This document shows, piece by piece, positions 1 to 8,572 of a DNA stretch of 64,000 nucleotides. How positions within the stretch are numbered: position 1 is the first letter of the stretch; each line of letters starts with the position of its first letter. This stretch comes from Bacillus methanolicus PB1 (lineage in GTDB: Bacteria > Bacillota > Bacilli > Bacillales > Cytobacillaceae). The notes beneath the pieces are model-generated. The model had not been told where the DNA came from, did no database searches, and was given only the letters and a program-made list of their open reading frames with translations. The stretch lies in NCBI RefSeq assembly GCF_000262755.1, contig NZ_AFEU01000001.1, positions 558,001 to 622,000 of the forward strand. Reading direction: 5' to 3'. The position numbers were made by a program, and so were the translations under genes.

Positions 1-77
1 TTTTATCACCTGCGCTTCTTATTGTTTGCAGGAATGTTTTTTTTATGAAGGTAAATTATAGCTGGTCGGTTATTTCC

Positions 78-110
78 AAAAAAAGACTGTCTCAGATTTA
101 TTGAGACAGC
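78..110 (-). terminator. Intrinsic terminator after the DUF1360 gene
   Basis: Perfect 8-bp arms CTGTCTCA (87-94) and TGAGACAG (102-109) with a 7-nt loop. Read on the minus strand the hairpin is followed by a run of seven T. It lies 115 bp beyond the stop of the minus-strand gene at 224. The same arm sequence forms the outer stem of the composite repeat at 62.45 kb. Confidence 0.75.
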
Positions 111-223
111 TAATTAATAAGCTTTTCTGTTAAACAGCAATGTTTTTAGCAATTTTAGAATGTATTTTAAAAAACGGGGTTTTTCCTGCAGATTTTTTTC
201 ATGATTTAATATATGATATTATT

Positions 224-586
224 TCAATTGCCTAAAATTTTGCTTATGATGACTTCAATAATTGACCCAATCGCTGCAACAGCCAAAATTAAAATGATTA
301 CTTTTCCGGTAAAAGATGCAAAAAAATAAAGATAAATAACGAATATGCTTGCCCAGATCCCAGTACACCAATAGCAGCTTAATAATTCACCCATCCACTT
401 TTTAAAGCCATGCTGTTTTGGAGCTAAATAAACTTCATTCTCTCCATTTTTGTTGACTTCGGTAATCTCATCAAAGAAAGGCTTTCTGAAAATATAAGTG
501 ATTTGATCGAAAACAATCAGTCTTGTAAGACGAAAAGAAGCTAAACCCATCAAAATTACGTTCCAAAAAGTAAAATCTGAACTCAC
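224..586 (-). CDS. DUF1360 membrane protein (YjcA-like)
   Basis: A 120-residue protein with a hydrophobic start, a central CYWCTGIWAS motif (residues about 71-80) and a strongly hydrophobic C-terminal half of one or two membrane spans. The Cys-x-x-Cys followed by G-x-W is the hallmark of the DUF1360 family, which includes the B. subtilis sporulation protein YjcA. The start is a GTG directly after the upstream gene; its ribosome site GGAGGGGG lies inside the last codons of that gene, so the pair is probably translationally coupled. Gene order fabI, cotO-like, DUF1360 resembles the B. subtilis fabI-cotO-(cotZYXWV)-yjcA region without the other coat genes. The exact role is unknown. Confidence 0.75.
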   Translation of the reverse strand: MSSDFTFWNVILMGLASFRLTRLIVFDQITYIFRKPFFDEITEVNKNGENEVYLAPKQHGFKKWMGELLSCYWCTGIWASIFVIYLYFFASFTGKVIILILAVAAIGSIIEVIISKILGN

Positions 587-588
587 TC

Positions 589-942
589 TTACACCCCCTC
601 CATTGATTGCTCTTCTAACAGGGATTCTTCTCCATTTTCTGATAAGCTGCTTGATTTCTTCATAGTCCCAATTGTTTCAAACCATGACGTCAATAGATCT
701 TTCTCTACCTCATCGGTAAGTTTGTCTCCAAGCATTTTCCTAAGCTTTTGCACGACTTCATCCACGTTAAAGTTGGCTGAAAAAAAATCTTCGTTCAGTG
801 CCATATAGGCATCCTCATCGCTTTTTTCTTCGGCGGATTCTACTTCGTCCCGTAATGTTTTGTGAAATGTTTCCTGCATATGAAAATTAAGCTTTAATGA
901 ATATAATAAGGGCCTGCTTGAATCCTTTTTTTTCTCCATCAT
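589..942 (-). CDS. Possible CotO-type spore coat protein
   Basis: A 117-residue acidic, lysine-rich, mostly hydrophilic protein with no signal peptide. Near the N-terminus it has SSRPLLYSLKLNF, which resembles the K/R-x-PLLY-x-V start of CotO-family spore outer-coat proteins. Its position just downstream of fabI matches cotO (yjbX) in B. subtilis. At 117 residues it is about half the length of B. subtilis CotO, so the family assignment rests on the short N-terminal match and on synteny. ATG start with an AGGGGG ribosome site. It overlaps functionally with the next gene, whose ribosome site lies in its last codons. Confidence 0.5.
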   Translation of the reverse strand: MMEKKKDSSRPLLYSLKLNFHMQETFHKTLRDEVESAEEKSDEDAYMALNEDFFSANFNVDEVVQKLRKMLGDKLTDEVEKDLLTSWFETIGTMKKSSSLSENGEESLLEEQSMEGV

Positions 943-1099
943 TTCCCCCTGCCTAAACGAAATGGTGATACTCTATTATATGTATGCAATGAATGAGCGG
1001 AGGTTGTTTATTCGGTTCCCTTTTTTTATGATCCCCTTTTCACTAAGCCACTCTTTAAGTTTTATGAGCCAATTTAAAAAACAGATACTCATTTTTTCT

Positions 1100-1134
1100 T
1101 AAAAAAATTAGCCCGCTTCGGTTTGAAGCGGGCC
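1100..1134 (-). terminator. Intrinsic terminator of fabI
   Basis: Nine-bp perfect arms GCCCGCTTC (1111-1119) and GAAGCGGGC (1125-1133). On the minus strand they are followed by TAATTTTTTT. The hairpin starts 12 bp after the fabI stop. Confidence 0.85.
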
Positions 1135-1145
1135 TCGTTTCGATC

Positions 1146-1919
1146 TTAGCCAAGAATGTGGTAGCCTGAATCAACATGAATGTTTTCCCCAGTAATGCCT
1201 CGGGAAAGTTCACTAAATAAGAAGAGGGCAGTATCTCCAATTTCTTCCTGTGTAGTTGTTCTTCTGAGCGGAGCTTTTTCTTCAATTTCTTTTAAAATAG
1301 AATTAAAGTCGCTTATTCCTTTTGCAGACAAAGTTCGGATTGGGCCTGCCGAAATTGAGTTCACACGAATCCCGTCTTTACCTAAGTCTGCGGCTAAATA
1401 TTTAACGCTTGCATCTAAAGATGCTTTTGCAACACCCATTACATTGTAATTTTGAATAACCCGTTCACCGCCTAAATAGGTCAGAGTGACAATGCTTCCT
1501 CCATCTGTCATTAATCCTCTTGCTTCTTTTGCAACAGCAGTCAAGGAATAAGAGCTGATATTATGAGCAAGCAAGAAACCTTCTCTTGTTGTATTCAAAT
1601 ATTCGCCTTGAAGCTCTTCTTTATTCGCAAAAGCTATACAGTGTGCAAGGCCATGAATTGTTCCCACTTTTTCTTTGATTTCAGCAAAACATTTTGCTAC
1701 ATCTTCATCACTTGTAATATCACACGGTAAAACAAGTGACTCAGCACCTTCCAATGTTTCTACGAGTTCGCGGACACTTTTTTCTAATCGTTCTCCTGCA
1801 TATGTAAAAATCAAGCGGGCCCCGGCATTATGAAGTGAACGAGCAATACCCCAAGCTATACTGCGCTTATTTGCTACTCCCATTACTACAATATTTTTTC
1901 CGTTTAAAGAAAGAGTCAT
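1146..1919 (-). CDS. fabI: Enoyl-[acyl-carrier-protein] reductase [NADH] FabI
   Basis: Catalyses the last, NADH-dependent reduction step of each fatty-acid elongation cycle in the cytoplasm. The 257-residue length is normal for FabI. Visible signature: an SDR-type nucleotide-binding start (VVMGVANKRSIAWGIA, about 11-26), Tyr148, and the catalytic Y158-x6-K165 (YNVMGVAK). SVKYLAADLG and the IRVNSISAGPI segment follow. The ATG has a GGAGG ribosome site 8 bp upstream. A FapR operator lies 30-48 bp upstream, so the gene should belong to the malonyl-CoA-sensing FapR regulon together with fabH further along. It is monocistronic, with its own terminator. Confidence 0.97.
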   Translation of the reverse strand: MTLSLNGKNIVVMGVANKRSIAWGIARSLHNAGARLIFTYAGERLEKSVRELVETLEGAESLVLPCDITSDEDVAKCFAEIKEKVGTIHGLAHCIAFANKEELQGEYLNTTREGFLLAHNISSYSLTAVAKEARGLMTDGGSIVTLTYLGGERVIQNYNVMGVAKASLDASVKYLAADLGKDGIRVNSISAGPIRTLSAKGISDFNSILKEIEEKAPLRRTTTQEEIGDTALFLFSELSRGITGENIHVDSGYHILG

Positions 1920-1948
1920 TGAATATATCCTCCTACTTATTACATGTT

Positions 1949-1967
1949 ATTAATACCTAGTACTAAT
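1949..1967 (-). promoter_or_regulatory. FapR operator upstream of fabI
   Basis: ATTAATACCTAGTACTAAT is a near-palindrome that closely matches the known FapR consensus (TTAGTACCTAGTACTAA-like). It lies 30-48 bp upstream of the fabI start. FapR is the malonyl-CoA-responsive repressor of fatty-acid and phospholipid genes in Bacillus. Confidence 0.85.
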
Positions 1968-2139
1968 TTTAATACATTATTGGTAAAATAAAAAGAATTC
2001 ATTCTGCCTTCTTAAGAATTCTTCCTACTTTGTCAAGCGTGAATTTTTTCTAATAATTCTTTTCACACAAGAGAAAAATTTGTTTAAATACTATTAAGTG
2101 CCTTTGAACAATCGAACAAGCAAGAAAGGATGCTCGAAT

Positions 2140-2880
2140 ATGAAACTTGATATTATTGGTGACATCCATGGATGTTTTAACGAATTCTTTCTTTTAACAA
2201 AGAAACTAGGATATGATTGGTCTGAAGGGGTTCCATTGCATAAAAATGAAAGAAAACTTGCATTTGTAGGGGATTTAACAGATCGCGGCCCGGAAAGTTT
2301 AAAAGTCATCGAAACCGTATGGAAATTAACTGTAAAAAGAAAACTGTCCTTTTATGTTCCTGGAAATCACTGTAATAAACTTTACCGCTATTTTTTAGGA
2401 AATAAGGTGCAGATTACACATGGGCTTGAAACAACCGTTGCAGAGTACAAATCTTTACCTGAGGATGAACAAAAAAGTATTAGAAAAAAATTTATCGACT
2501 TATATGAAAATGCCCCTCTTTATCACCACCTTGATAATGGGAAATTAGTGATCGCCCATGCCGGAATCACGGAGGATTTAATCGGAAAAAACAATGCAAA
2601 GGTGAAGACATTTGTTTTATATGGAGATATTACCGGACAGACGAACCCGGATGGTACACCCGTCCGAAGGGATTGGGCAAAATCGTATAACGGGGATGCG
2701 TACATTGTCTATGGACACACCCCTGTGAAGGAAGTAAGGATTATAAACAATACGTATAATATCGACACGGGTGCTGTGTTTGGCGGAAAGCTTACCGCGC
2801 TTAAGTATCCGGAGATGGAAATCGTGTCAGTTCCATCATCGATGCCTTATTTAGCGGAAAAGTTCAGGAATTTCAATTAG
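2140..2880 (+). CDS. prpE: Bis(5'-nucleosyl)-tetraphosphatase PrpE
   Basis: PPP-family metallophosphatase that hydrolyses Ap4A asymmetrically and acts as a protein-tyrosine phosphatase in B. subtilis, where it affects spore germination. All PPP metal-binding motifs are present: GDIHG (7-11), GDLTDRG (44-50), GNHCNK (75-80), then HAGI and YGHTP further on. The start was placed at the ATG giving [11 protein letters not shown], with AAAGGA upstream. This yields 246 residues against 244 in B. subtilis; a longer open frame to 2098 lacks a ribosome site. The gene is divergent from fabI. The thiamine genes that separate the two in B. subtilis are absent. A dispersed repeat begins at its stop codon. 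Confidence 0.95.
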   Translation: MKLDIIGDIHGCFNEFFLLTKKLGYDWSEGVPLHKNERKLAFVGDLTDRGPESLKVIETVWKLTVKRKLSFYVPGNHCNKLYRYFLGNKVQITHGLETTVAEYKSLPEDEQKSIRKKFIDLYENAPLYHHLDNGKLVIAHAGITEDLIGKNNAKVKTFVLYGDITGQTNPDGTPVRRDWAKSYNGDAYIVYGHTPVKEVRIINNTYNIDTGAVFGGKLTALKYPEMEIVSVPSSMPYLAEKFRNFN

Positions 2881-2938
2881 AGGTCAGACCCCTTTAGTCA
2901 TATTGTAAGGTGTCTGACCCTTATGAGTCAGCCTCTTA
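2879..2938. repeat. GGGTC-family repeat, half element
   Basis: Contains AGGTCAGACCCC (2880-2891), GTGTCTGACCC (2910-2920) and the outer arm TGAGTCAGCCTCTT. The left outer arm is missing. The left end coincides with the prpE stop codon and the right end abuts the yjbO stop (minus strand), so the repeat fills the entire gap between two convergent genes. Confidence 0.8.
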
Positions 2939-3838
2939 TCAATCTTGTACGATTAATTTTCTCATGTCCTCGGGAAGCTCGGAACGAAATTCCATGCCTT
3001 TTTTTTGAAACGGGTGAAAAAAAGCAAGCCGGCTGCAATGCAATGCCTGCCTTTTTATTTTTGAAGTGTCTCCTCCGTATAGATCATCGCCAAGAAGCGG
3101 ATGCCCCAAATAAGAAAGATGAACTCGGATTTGGTGGGTCCGCCCTGTTTCCAGCTTCAATTGAACATGGGAAAAAGATGAATATTTTTTGATCACTGTG
3201 TAGTATGTACAAGCATATTGCCCGTTTGGATTGACTTCCCTTTCAATAATGCTGTTTGATTTTCTCGCAATCGGTTCTTCAATTTTTCCTTTGTCTTGCT
3301 TAAAAAAACCTTCAGCAAACGCTTCATAAGTTCTTTTTACGAGCCCGCTCCTTTGTTGTTTGCTTAACAGGTGATGGACATGGCGGTGTTTTGCAGCCAA
3401 AACAATCCCCGATGTATCCCGGTCAAGGCGGGTTACAATATGAGAAGTCGAAATAAGACCTATTTTGTTATAGTATCCGACTAGCGCATTAGCAAGGCTC
3501 CCTGAAGGGTGTTCACGTGAAGGTATAGTGTTCATGCCGGAAGGCTTATTGATGACAAGAAGGTACTCGTCTTCGTAAAGGATATCTAGAGGAATTTCCT
3601 CACCTGCTACCCCTTCACTTGGCTTCTCTTCCGGAAAAATTACTTTTAAAACATCTCCTTCGGAAAGTTTATAACGCACAGTAACTTCTTTTTCATTAAC
3701 AAATATTTTTCCACCATGAAATTTTATATCTGATAAAGCCGTTTTCGAAATATTTTGCTCCTTTAAAAACTCTTTGACTAAGATACCTTCTTTATTGCTG
3801 TCGATTTTCCATGTAAGAGTAAAACAATTAGTTTTCAT
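2939..3838 (-). CDS. yjbO: RluA/RluD-family RNA pseudouridine synthase YjbO
   Basis: Isomerises uridine to pseudouridine, probably in rRNA. The 299-residue protein has an N-terminal S4-like RNA-binding part (about 15-75). The catalytic block HIVTRLDRDTSGIVLAAKH (around 135) contains the active-site Asp of the R-L-D-x-x-T-S-G motif. The C-terminal GRTHQIRVHLSYLGHPLLGD motif is also present. It is normally co-transcribed behind nadF (yjbN-yjbO). Here an IS element sits 2 bp upstream of the ATG, and the sequence before the start (CTCCTGCGCTGATTAG on the minus strand) has no clear ribosome site. Expression may therefore be reduced or depend on a transcript entering from the IS. Confidence 0.93.
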   Translation of the reverse strand: MKTNCFTLTWKIDSNKEGILVKEFLKEQNISKTALSDIKFHGGKIFVNEKEVTVRYKLSEGDVLKVIFPEEKPSEGVAGEEIPLDILYEDEYLLVINKPSGMNTIPSREHPSGSLANALVGYYNKIGLISTSHIVTRLDRDTSGIVLAAKHRHVHHLLSKQQRSGLVKRTYEAFAEGFFKQDKGKIEEPIARKSNSIIEREVNPNGQYACTYYTVIKKYSSFSHVQLKLETGRTHQIRVHLSYLGHPLLGDDLYGGDTSKIKRQALHCSRLAFFHPFQKKGMEFRSELPEDMRKLIVQD

Positions 3839-4011
3839 CTAATCAGCGCAGGAGACCCCGTCCTCAATAGAGCGGGGAGGAATGTGCTTTGGATGGGGGC
3901 TGTTTCTGCCGCCTCAAGCATCCGACATTCGCTGCTTTTCCCTTCTTTCTTTAAGTTAGTTTAATCCATTAGATACTATGATATGATTATCTTAATGAAA
4001 GTGAGGTGATC

Positions 4012-5132
4012 ATGATGCAATTGACAATTACAGCAAAAATTAAGATCAATCCTATTCCTGAGCAAATCGGCTTGTTGCAGGAAACTTTGAAAGCTTACCG
4101 TAACGGTTGTAATTTCCTATCTCAAATTATTTTTGAAACAAAAGAGATTGTTCAGGCTAAGTTACATAAGATAGCCTATAAAACGTTACGTTCTGACTTT
4201 TCTTTACGATCTCAAATGGCGCAGTCCGTAATGAAAACCGTGATCGCTCGTTACAAATCAGCGAAAACGAATGGTCATGATTGGGCAAAAATACGATTTA
4301 AGAAACCCGAATATGACCTTGTTTGGAATCGCGACTATTCTCTTACTAAAGGACTGTTTTCGATCAACACGCTTCATGGCAGGGTGAAAGTGCCATTTGA
4401 AGCGAAAGGGATGGAACAATATTTTGATGGTTCTTGGTCTTTTGGTACAGCGAAACTTGTCAACAAGTACGGAAAGTTCTTTTTTCATATCCCAATGACG
4501 AAGGAAATTCCAGAAGTATCCGAACATACTTTCAGTCAAGTAGTTGGCGTCGATATGGGTATTAACTTTGTCGCGGTCAGTTATGACTCTGATGGAAAAT
4601 CCTTGTTCTTCAACGGAAGATCCATCAAGGACAAGCGTTCCAAGTACAAGTACATGCGCAAGCAATTGCAACGATTGGGTGCGGCTTCCGCTCGCCGAAA
4701 ATTAAAGCGAATCGGACAAAAAGAAAACCGTTGGATGACGGACGTGAACCACTCCGTTAGTAAGGCACTTGTTGAACGATATGGAGCAAATACCCTGTTT
4801 GTTGTAGAAAACCTGACAGGTGTTCGTCATGCAACCGAACGTGTAAGAGTCAAAGACCGCTATGAAACCGTTTCTTGGGCATTCTATCAACTGAGACAAA
4901 TGATAGAGTACAAAGCTTGTATCGTCGGGTCCAAGGTAATTGCAGTTGACCCATGCTTCAGCTCTCAGACATGCCCGAAGTGCAGACATACCAAGAAGGC
5001 GAACCGTAACAAGAAAAAGCATATATTCTGTTGTAAAAAGTGTGATACACATCAAATGATGACCGTATAGGTGCTATGAATCTTCAGCGAAAAGGAATTG
5101 AGTACATCGCTGAAGTGATTGCACAAGCATGA
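4012..5132 (+). pseudogene. tnpB: tnpB, RNA-guided nuclease of IS605 family, frameshifted near its 3' end
   Basis: TnpB/Fanzor-type RuvC-like nuclease related to the ancestors of Cas12. Visible are the N-terminal helix-turn-helix region, RuvC-I in VVGVDMGINF, RuvC-II Glu in VVENLTG, and the zinc-finger Cys-x2-Cys pairs CPKC and CCKKC. After CCKKC the frame breaks: the read frame gives DTHQMMTV and stops at 5070. Adding one base near 5041-5043 restores CGYTSNDDRIGAMN and a frame to the TGA at 5130. That lost tail carries the RuvC-III Asp, so the current product should be catalytically dead. ATG at 4012 was chosen for its AGGTG site. A sequencing error in the short G run cannot be excluded. Confidence 0.85.
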
Positions 5133-5265
5133 CTTGTGCAGTTGGGTAGCTGTCAACCTGCCTAAAGTAACACCACGCTAAGGAAGGAGCATTGCGGCGT
5201 TTGCACTTCCGGGTAGTTACAAGCCCCCACCTCTAAACGCAAGCGTAGGTGGTGGGTTGTTGACA
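5080..5265 (+). ncRNA. Candidate omega RNA / right-end guide scaffold of the TnpB element
   Basis: In IS605-group elements the guide (omega) RNA is transcribed from the 3' part of tnpB through the right end. Here that stretch contains GTTGGGTAGCTGTCAACC, which can fold (GGTTGACAGC-type pairing), and the terminal hairpin CCCCCACCT...AGGTGGTGGG at 5224-5256. The guide would be read from the flanking base just past 5265. Exact ends are inferred, not visible. Confidence 0.5.
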
Positions 5266-5286
5266 AATCAGCCCTGTTTTCTGAGA

Positions 5287-6087
5287 TTAGTCTTTCTCTG
5301 AAATAAATGAATCTCGTACCCTTTTCCAAAAAGGAAAAGGTCTGAATCGCGCGAACCGGATTTTCTCATCTGCCACTCTGAATTGGATTGATTTGACATC
5401 TTTGTGAAGAAGCGTCAAATGGTCAATAGTAATTTGGAAGTCCGGTTCATTGACCGGCTTCAGCATACATGTATGGTGAGAAGGCAATATGAGAGGAGAA
5501 CCGACTGTCCTGAAAATCCGATTGTTAATCGACGCCATTTCCGTCACCTGAATAGCAGAGATAGAAGGATGAAGAATGGCCCCTCCAAGCGCCTTATTAT
5601 ATGCTGTACTTCCAGAAGGCGTGGAAATGCACAGCCCGTCACCGCGAAACCGTTCAAAATGATCGCCGCGTATTTCAACGTCCATAACGAGCGTGCCTTC
5701 CACAGCTTTCACAGTTGATTCATTTAAAGCCAAATATCGTGTTTCTTTTCCACCGTGCCGGTAGCGTATGATGACTTCCAATAGAGGATACTCAATCACT
5801 TGATAAGGAGTTTTCGCAATGGTAATCACAAGCTTTTCGATTTCATCAGGCACCCAGTCGGCATAGAAGCCAAGGTGCCCCGTATGAACACCGACAAACG
5901 CAGTTTTGTCAAGACGGCTGCTGTACCGGTGAAAAGCATATAATAATGTACCGTCACCTCCAACAGAAATAACAATATCCGGCTGATCTTCATCGTAAAT
6001 TAGATCAAGATCCAATAAATGATCTCTCATTTTATACATGAGAGTGTTCGATTTTGAATCCCCTTTTGTCGTAAACGCAAATTTCAT
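5287..6087 (-). CDS. nadF: NAD kinase (inorganic polyphosphate/ATP-NAD kinase)
   Basis: Phosphorylates NAD to NADP and so sets the cytoplasmic NADP pool. The 266-residue product has the GGDGTLL motif (43-49, catalytic Asp45), TGHLGFYAD, the ALNE motif and the [15 protein letters not shown] nucleotide-binding block. Length equals B. subtilis NadF (PpnKA). The ATG giving [10 protein letters not shown] was chosen because GAGGAG lies 10 bp upstream; an in-frame upstream ATG would add 11 residues without a ribosome site. It lies directly downstream of yjbM, as in the yjbM-yjbN pair. The IS element now cuts it off from yjbO. Confidence 0.96.
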   Translation of the reverse strand: MKFAFTTKGDSKSNTLMYKMRDHLLDLDLIYDEDQPDIVISVGGDGTLLYAFHRYSSRLDKTAFVGVHTGHLGFYADWVPDEIEKLVITIAKTPYQVIEYPLLEVIIRYRHGGKETRYLALNESTVKAVEGTLVMDVEIRGDHFERFRGDGLCISTPSGSTAYNKALGGAILHPSISAIQVTEMASINNRIFRTVGSPLILPSHHTCMLKPVNEPDFQITIDHLTLLHKDVKSIQFRVADEKIRFARFRPFPFWKRVRDSFISEKD

Positions 6088-6131
6088 TGAACAAAAACTC
6101 CTCTTTTTATTAATAATCAAAGCGGAAACCG

Positions 6132-6767
6132 TTACATGTCTCCATCCTGCTGCATTTCTTTCTTCCGAGTAAAAAATGCCTGGGCTTCCTGGATTTCTCC
6201 CCTAATTTGCGACATTTCCTCATCAAGGAGAAAAGCCGCTTCGGCTGCTCTTTGCAATCGAATCCTTATATCTTCAGGAAATTGTCCTTTATATTTATAA
6301 TTCAGAGAATGTTCAATGGTTGCCCAGAAATTCATGGCAAGTGTACGAATCTGAATTTCCGCCAAGATTCTCTTTTCCCCTTCAATTGTTTGAACTGGAT
6401 AACGAATCACGACGTGATAAGATCTGTATCCGCTTGCCTTTTTATGTGAGATATAATCTTTCTCTTCAACAATTTCAAAATCGTTTCTGTTCCTTAAAAG
6501 CTCGACAACACGCATTATATCATCGACAAATTGGCACATCATTCGCAAGCCGGCGATATCCTGCATCTCATCTAATCTATCAAGCGGGATGCCTTTTTGG
6601 TTTGCTTTGTCTAAAATACTCGCAATTGGTTTCACTCTTCCCGTAACAAACTCAATTGGCGAGTGGGTGGAATTTAGTTCAAATTGGCTTCTCATACCTT
6701 TCAGTTTTACCTTAAGTTCTTCAACCGCTTGTTTGTATGGTGCTAAAAACATATCCCAATGCTTCAC
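6132..6767 (-). CDS. yjbM: Small alarmone synthetase YjbM (RelQ/SasB)
   Basis: Makes (p)ppGpp from ATP and GTP/GDP without a hydrolase domain. The synthetase fold is visible in [13 protein letters not shown], the [15 protein letters not shown] block, [12 protein letters not shown], and [22 protein letters not shown] with the catalytic Glu. A GTG at 6767 was chosen as the start because GAGGTGA lies 8 bp upstream; this gives 211 residues, the same as B. subtilis YjbM. The longer reading would begin inside that ribosome site. It probably forms an operon with nadF, 45 bp downstream. Confidence 0.95.
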   Translation of the reverse strand: MKHWDMFLAPYKQAVEELKVKLKGMRSQFELNSTHSPIEFVTGRVKPIASILDKANQKGIPLDRLDEMQDIAGLRMMCQFVDDIMRVVELLRNRNDFEIVEEKDYISHKKASGYRSYHVVIRYPVQTIEGEKRILAEIQIRTLAMNFWATIEHSLNYKYKGQFPEDIRIRLQRAAEAAFLLDEEMSQIRGEIQEAQAFFTRKKEMQQDGDM

Positions 6768-6824
6768 TAATAAACTCACCTCATCCGGTTATCGTAAAAA
6801 TAAAATATTATGAACGGATGTTTT

Positions 6825-7193
6825 TCAAACAGATTTAAAAGTGTTTTCCACTTTCTCAACCATTCCCTCTCCGTAGTTACTATTCCCCCTAATGTTTTCG
6901 ATCAAGTATTTTAGCTCATTATGAAAATTTATCAACTCAAGTGTTTCACCATGGCTGGCTAAATAGACAGGAATCTCTGATTGGAGCGCCTCCCTTAATT
7001 GGTCCCAGATTGGTTCAGAAAGCACAATATATGTATAATCATCCTTATTTTCTGTTAAATAAATAAAAGAAAAGTTCTCAGAATCAACTAGAATCCGGCC
7101 GACAGCTCTTAAATTAGAAATTGGAAATTCAGCCTGCAGAAGTAATTGATTTTCCTTTATTTGTGCACTTTGAATATGTATTTTTTGTTTCAT
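6825..7193 (-). CDS. yjbL: UPF0738 protein YjbL
   Basis: A 122-residue soluble protein with no signal peptide or membrane span, matching the UPF0738 (YjbL) family in length and in position between yjbK and yjbM. The ATG giving MKQKIHIQSAQIKE follows GGAGG by 11 bp. No biochemical role is known. It lies upstream of yjbM-nadF on the same strand and is divergent from yjbK. About 57 bp separate it from the yjbM start, so co-transcription is likely. Confidence 0.85.
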   Translation of the reverse strand: MKQKIHIQSAQIKENQLLLQAEFPISNLRAVGRILVDSENFSFIYLTENKDDYTYIVLSEPIWDQLREALQSEIPVYLASHGETLELINFHNELKYLIENIRGNSNYGEGMVEKVENTFKSV

Positions 7194-7329
7194 GATATCA
7201 TCAGCCTCCATGCTCTCTCCTATTTTATCACATAGATTTCATTTCTCCCAAAATTGAAACATTAAAGCAATTTTTTTCCTGCATTTTTGATATTATAATA
7301 GTGAATGAAATCGTGAGGAGAGAACAGGA

Positions 7330-7926
7330 TTGTCACAACAAATTGAAATTGAATTTAAGAATCTGCTTACAAAAGACGAATTTCATCGTATTCAGAAAGT
7401 ATTTCAAATTAAAAGCAATGATTTTTCAAAACAAATCAATTATTATTTTGACACGGGCATATTTTCATTAAAGGAATTTGGTTCAGCTTTGCGAATAAGG
7501 GAAAAAGACGGCTTTTTTGAATTGACATTAAAGCAGCCTGCCAAAGAGGGTCTGCTTGAAACAAATCAGAAAATCAATTCGGTTGAGGCAGAAAAAATGC
7601 TTCATCACTTGATATTTCCTGAAGGAACGATTAAGACAATATTTCAGGATTTAAATATAAACATTTTAGAATTGGAATACCTTGGTTCTTTAACAACCTT
7701 TAGAGCAGAACAAATATATAAAGGAGGTTTGCTTGTTTTTGACCATAGCTACTATTTAAATACGGAGGATTTTGAGATAGAATATGAGGTAACCAATAGA
7801 GAAGAAGGGCAAAAAATCTTTTTGGATTTGCTCAGCGAACATAAAATTCCGTTACGAAATACTGAAAACAAAATAAAACGTTTTTTTGCAGCAAAAAACA
7901 ACTTATCATTTCGTAAGGAGAAATAG
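7330..7926 (+). CDS. yjbK: CYTH-domain protein YjbK (putative triphosphatase)
   Basis: The N-terminal E-I-E-F-K (residues 5-9) is the ExExK metal-binding signature of CYTH/TTM enzymes, which hydrolyse organic or inorganic triphosphates. Further acidic and basic residues alternate along the predicted barrel: [17 protein letters not shown], and [10 protein letters not shown] near the C-terminus. The 198-residue length fits B. subtilis YjbK. The start codon is TTG, preceded by GAGGAGA. It is the first gene of a + strand group with cwlQ; the neighbouring alarmone synthase and NAD kinase make a nucleotide-related role plausible but unproven. Confidence 0.88.
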   Translation: MSQQIEIEFKNLLTKDEFHRIQKVFQIKSNDFSKQINYYFDTGIFSLKEFGSALRIREKDGFFELTLKQPAKEGLLETNQKINSVEAEKMLHHLIFPEGTIKTIFQDLNINILELEYLGSLTTFRAEQIYKGGLLVFDHSYYLNTEDFEIEYEVTNREEGQKIFLDLLSEHKIPLRNTENKIKRFFAAKNNLSFRKEK

Positions 7927-7930
7927 ATTG

Positions 7931-8557
7931 ATGAAAGCGGAAATGTTAAAAGTTATGCTTGAATTACAGGCTCTTCAGAATTTCAGCCAGCCTTCGCAAA
8001 TCTTGAAAAATAATTCACTATTTCATGAGCTGTTAACTGATTTGCTGGAAGAAGAACTTTCAACACCTTCAGATTCACAAAAAGATTTGCCGGCATCGGC
8101 ACAAAAAGCAGATTCATCCTTTCCTATATTCAATGGTACAACGCTGCCGCCAATCAAGTTAACAAAACTGTCAAGCTCCAGCACCGATTATGACAGCCTG
8201 ATTGAAAAGGCAGCGAAACTCTATGAGCTTCCGGCCAAGCTCATTAAAGCAGTTATTAAACAGGAATCGAATTTTAATCCTAATGCTGTCAGCCGTGCTG
8301 GCGCTTCAGGGCTTATGCAGCTTATGCCTGAAACGGCTCGGGAATTAGGCGTTCAAAACATTTTTGATCCTGAAGAAAACATTCTTGCAGGAAGCAAGTA
8401 TTTAAAGCGGCTGTTTAACAAATATAACGGAAATATTGAGCTTACATTGGCAGCTTATAACGCCGGACCAGGAAACGTTGATAAGTATGGAGGAATCCCG
8501 CCATTTAAAGAAACGCAAAATTATGTAAAAAAAGTTACCAATTTATTCTTTGCCTAA
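7931..8557 (+). CDS. cwlQ: Lytic transglycosylase / muramidase CwlQ (YjbJ)
   Basis: Cell-wall hydrolase with a C-terminal SLT (lysozyme-like) domain covering about residues 85-208. Diagnostic motifs are [12 protein letters not shown] with catalytic Glu112, [13 protein letters not shown] and [17 protein letters not shown]-type segments. The first 80 residues are variable and there is no classical signal peptide, as for B. subtilis YjbJ/CwlQ, which has both muramidase and lytic transglycosylase activity. ATG at 7931 with AAGGAG 11 bp upstream; the site lies within the end of yjbK, so the two are coupled. A strong inverted repeat follows the stop. Confidence 0.92.
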   Translation: MKAEMLKVMLELQALQNFSQPSQILKNNSLFHELLTDLLEEELSTPSDSQKDLPASAQKADSSFPIFNGTTLPPIKLTKLSSSSTDYDSLIEKAAKLYELPAKLIKAVIKQESNFNPNAVSRAGASGLMQLMPETARELGVQNIFDPEENILAGSKYLKRLFNKYNGNIELTLAAYNAGPGNVDKYGGIPPFKETQNYVKKVTNLFFA

Positions 8558-8572
8558 TAGTGTTAAGTTGAT

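Larger units (their letters stand above)
3841..5272 (+). mobile_element. IS200/IS605-family (IS1341-type) TnpB-only element
   Basis: The sequence between nadF and yjbO, two genes normally adjacent, holds one tnpB and structured ends. At the left is a hairpin with GACCCCG and CGGGG arms (3854-3878). At the right is a hairpin with CCCCCACCT and AGGTGGTGGG arms (5224-5256). The 7-mer AATCAGC occurs at both boundaries (3841-3847 and 5266-5272), marking likely cleavage and insertion points. There is no TnpA, so movement would need a Y1 transposase elsewhere. Joining the outer flanks at the shared 7-mer recreates a continuous nadF-yjbO junction with AGGG about 8 bp before the yjbO ATG. Confidence 0.8.

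Noticed and set aside
2923-3192. An 89-codon + frame at the yjbO 3' end
   Set aside because: It starts inside the dispersed repeat and is antisense to the conserved pseudouridine synthase.
4258-5055. Two long minus-strand frames inside the IS
   Set aside because: Complement of tnpB; the + strand carries all TnpB motifs.
5036-5070. Programmed frameshift to express full TnpB
   Set aside because: No slippery heptamer or downstream pseudoknot is apparent; a simple one-base deletion explains it better, though reads should be checked.
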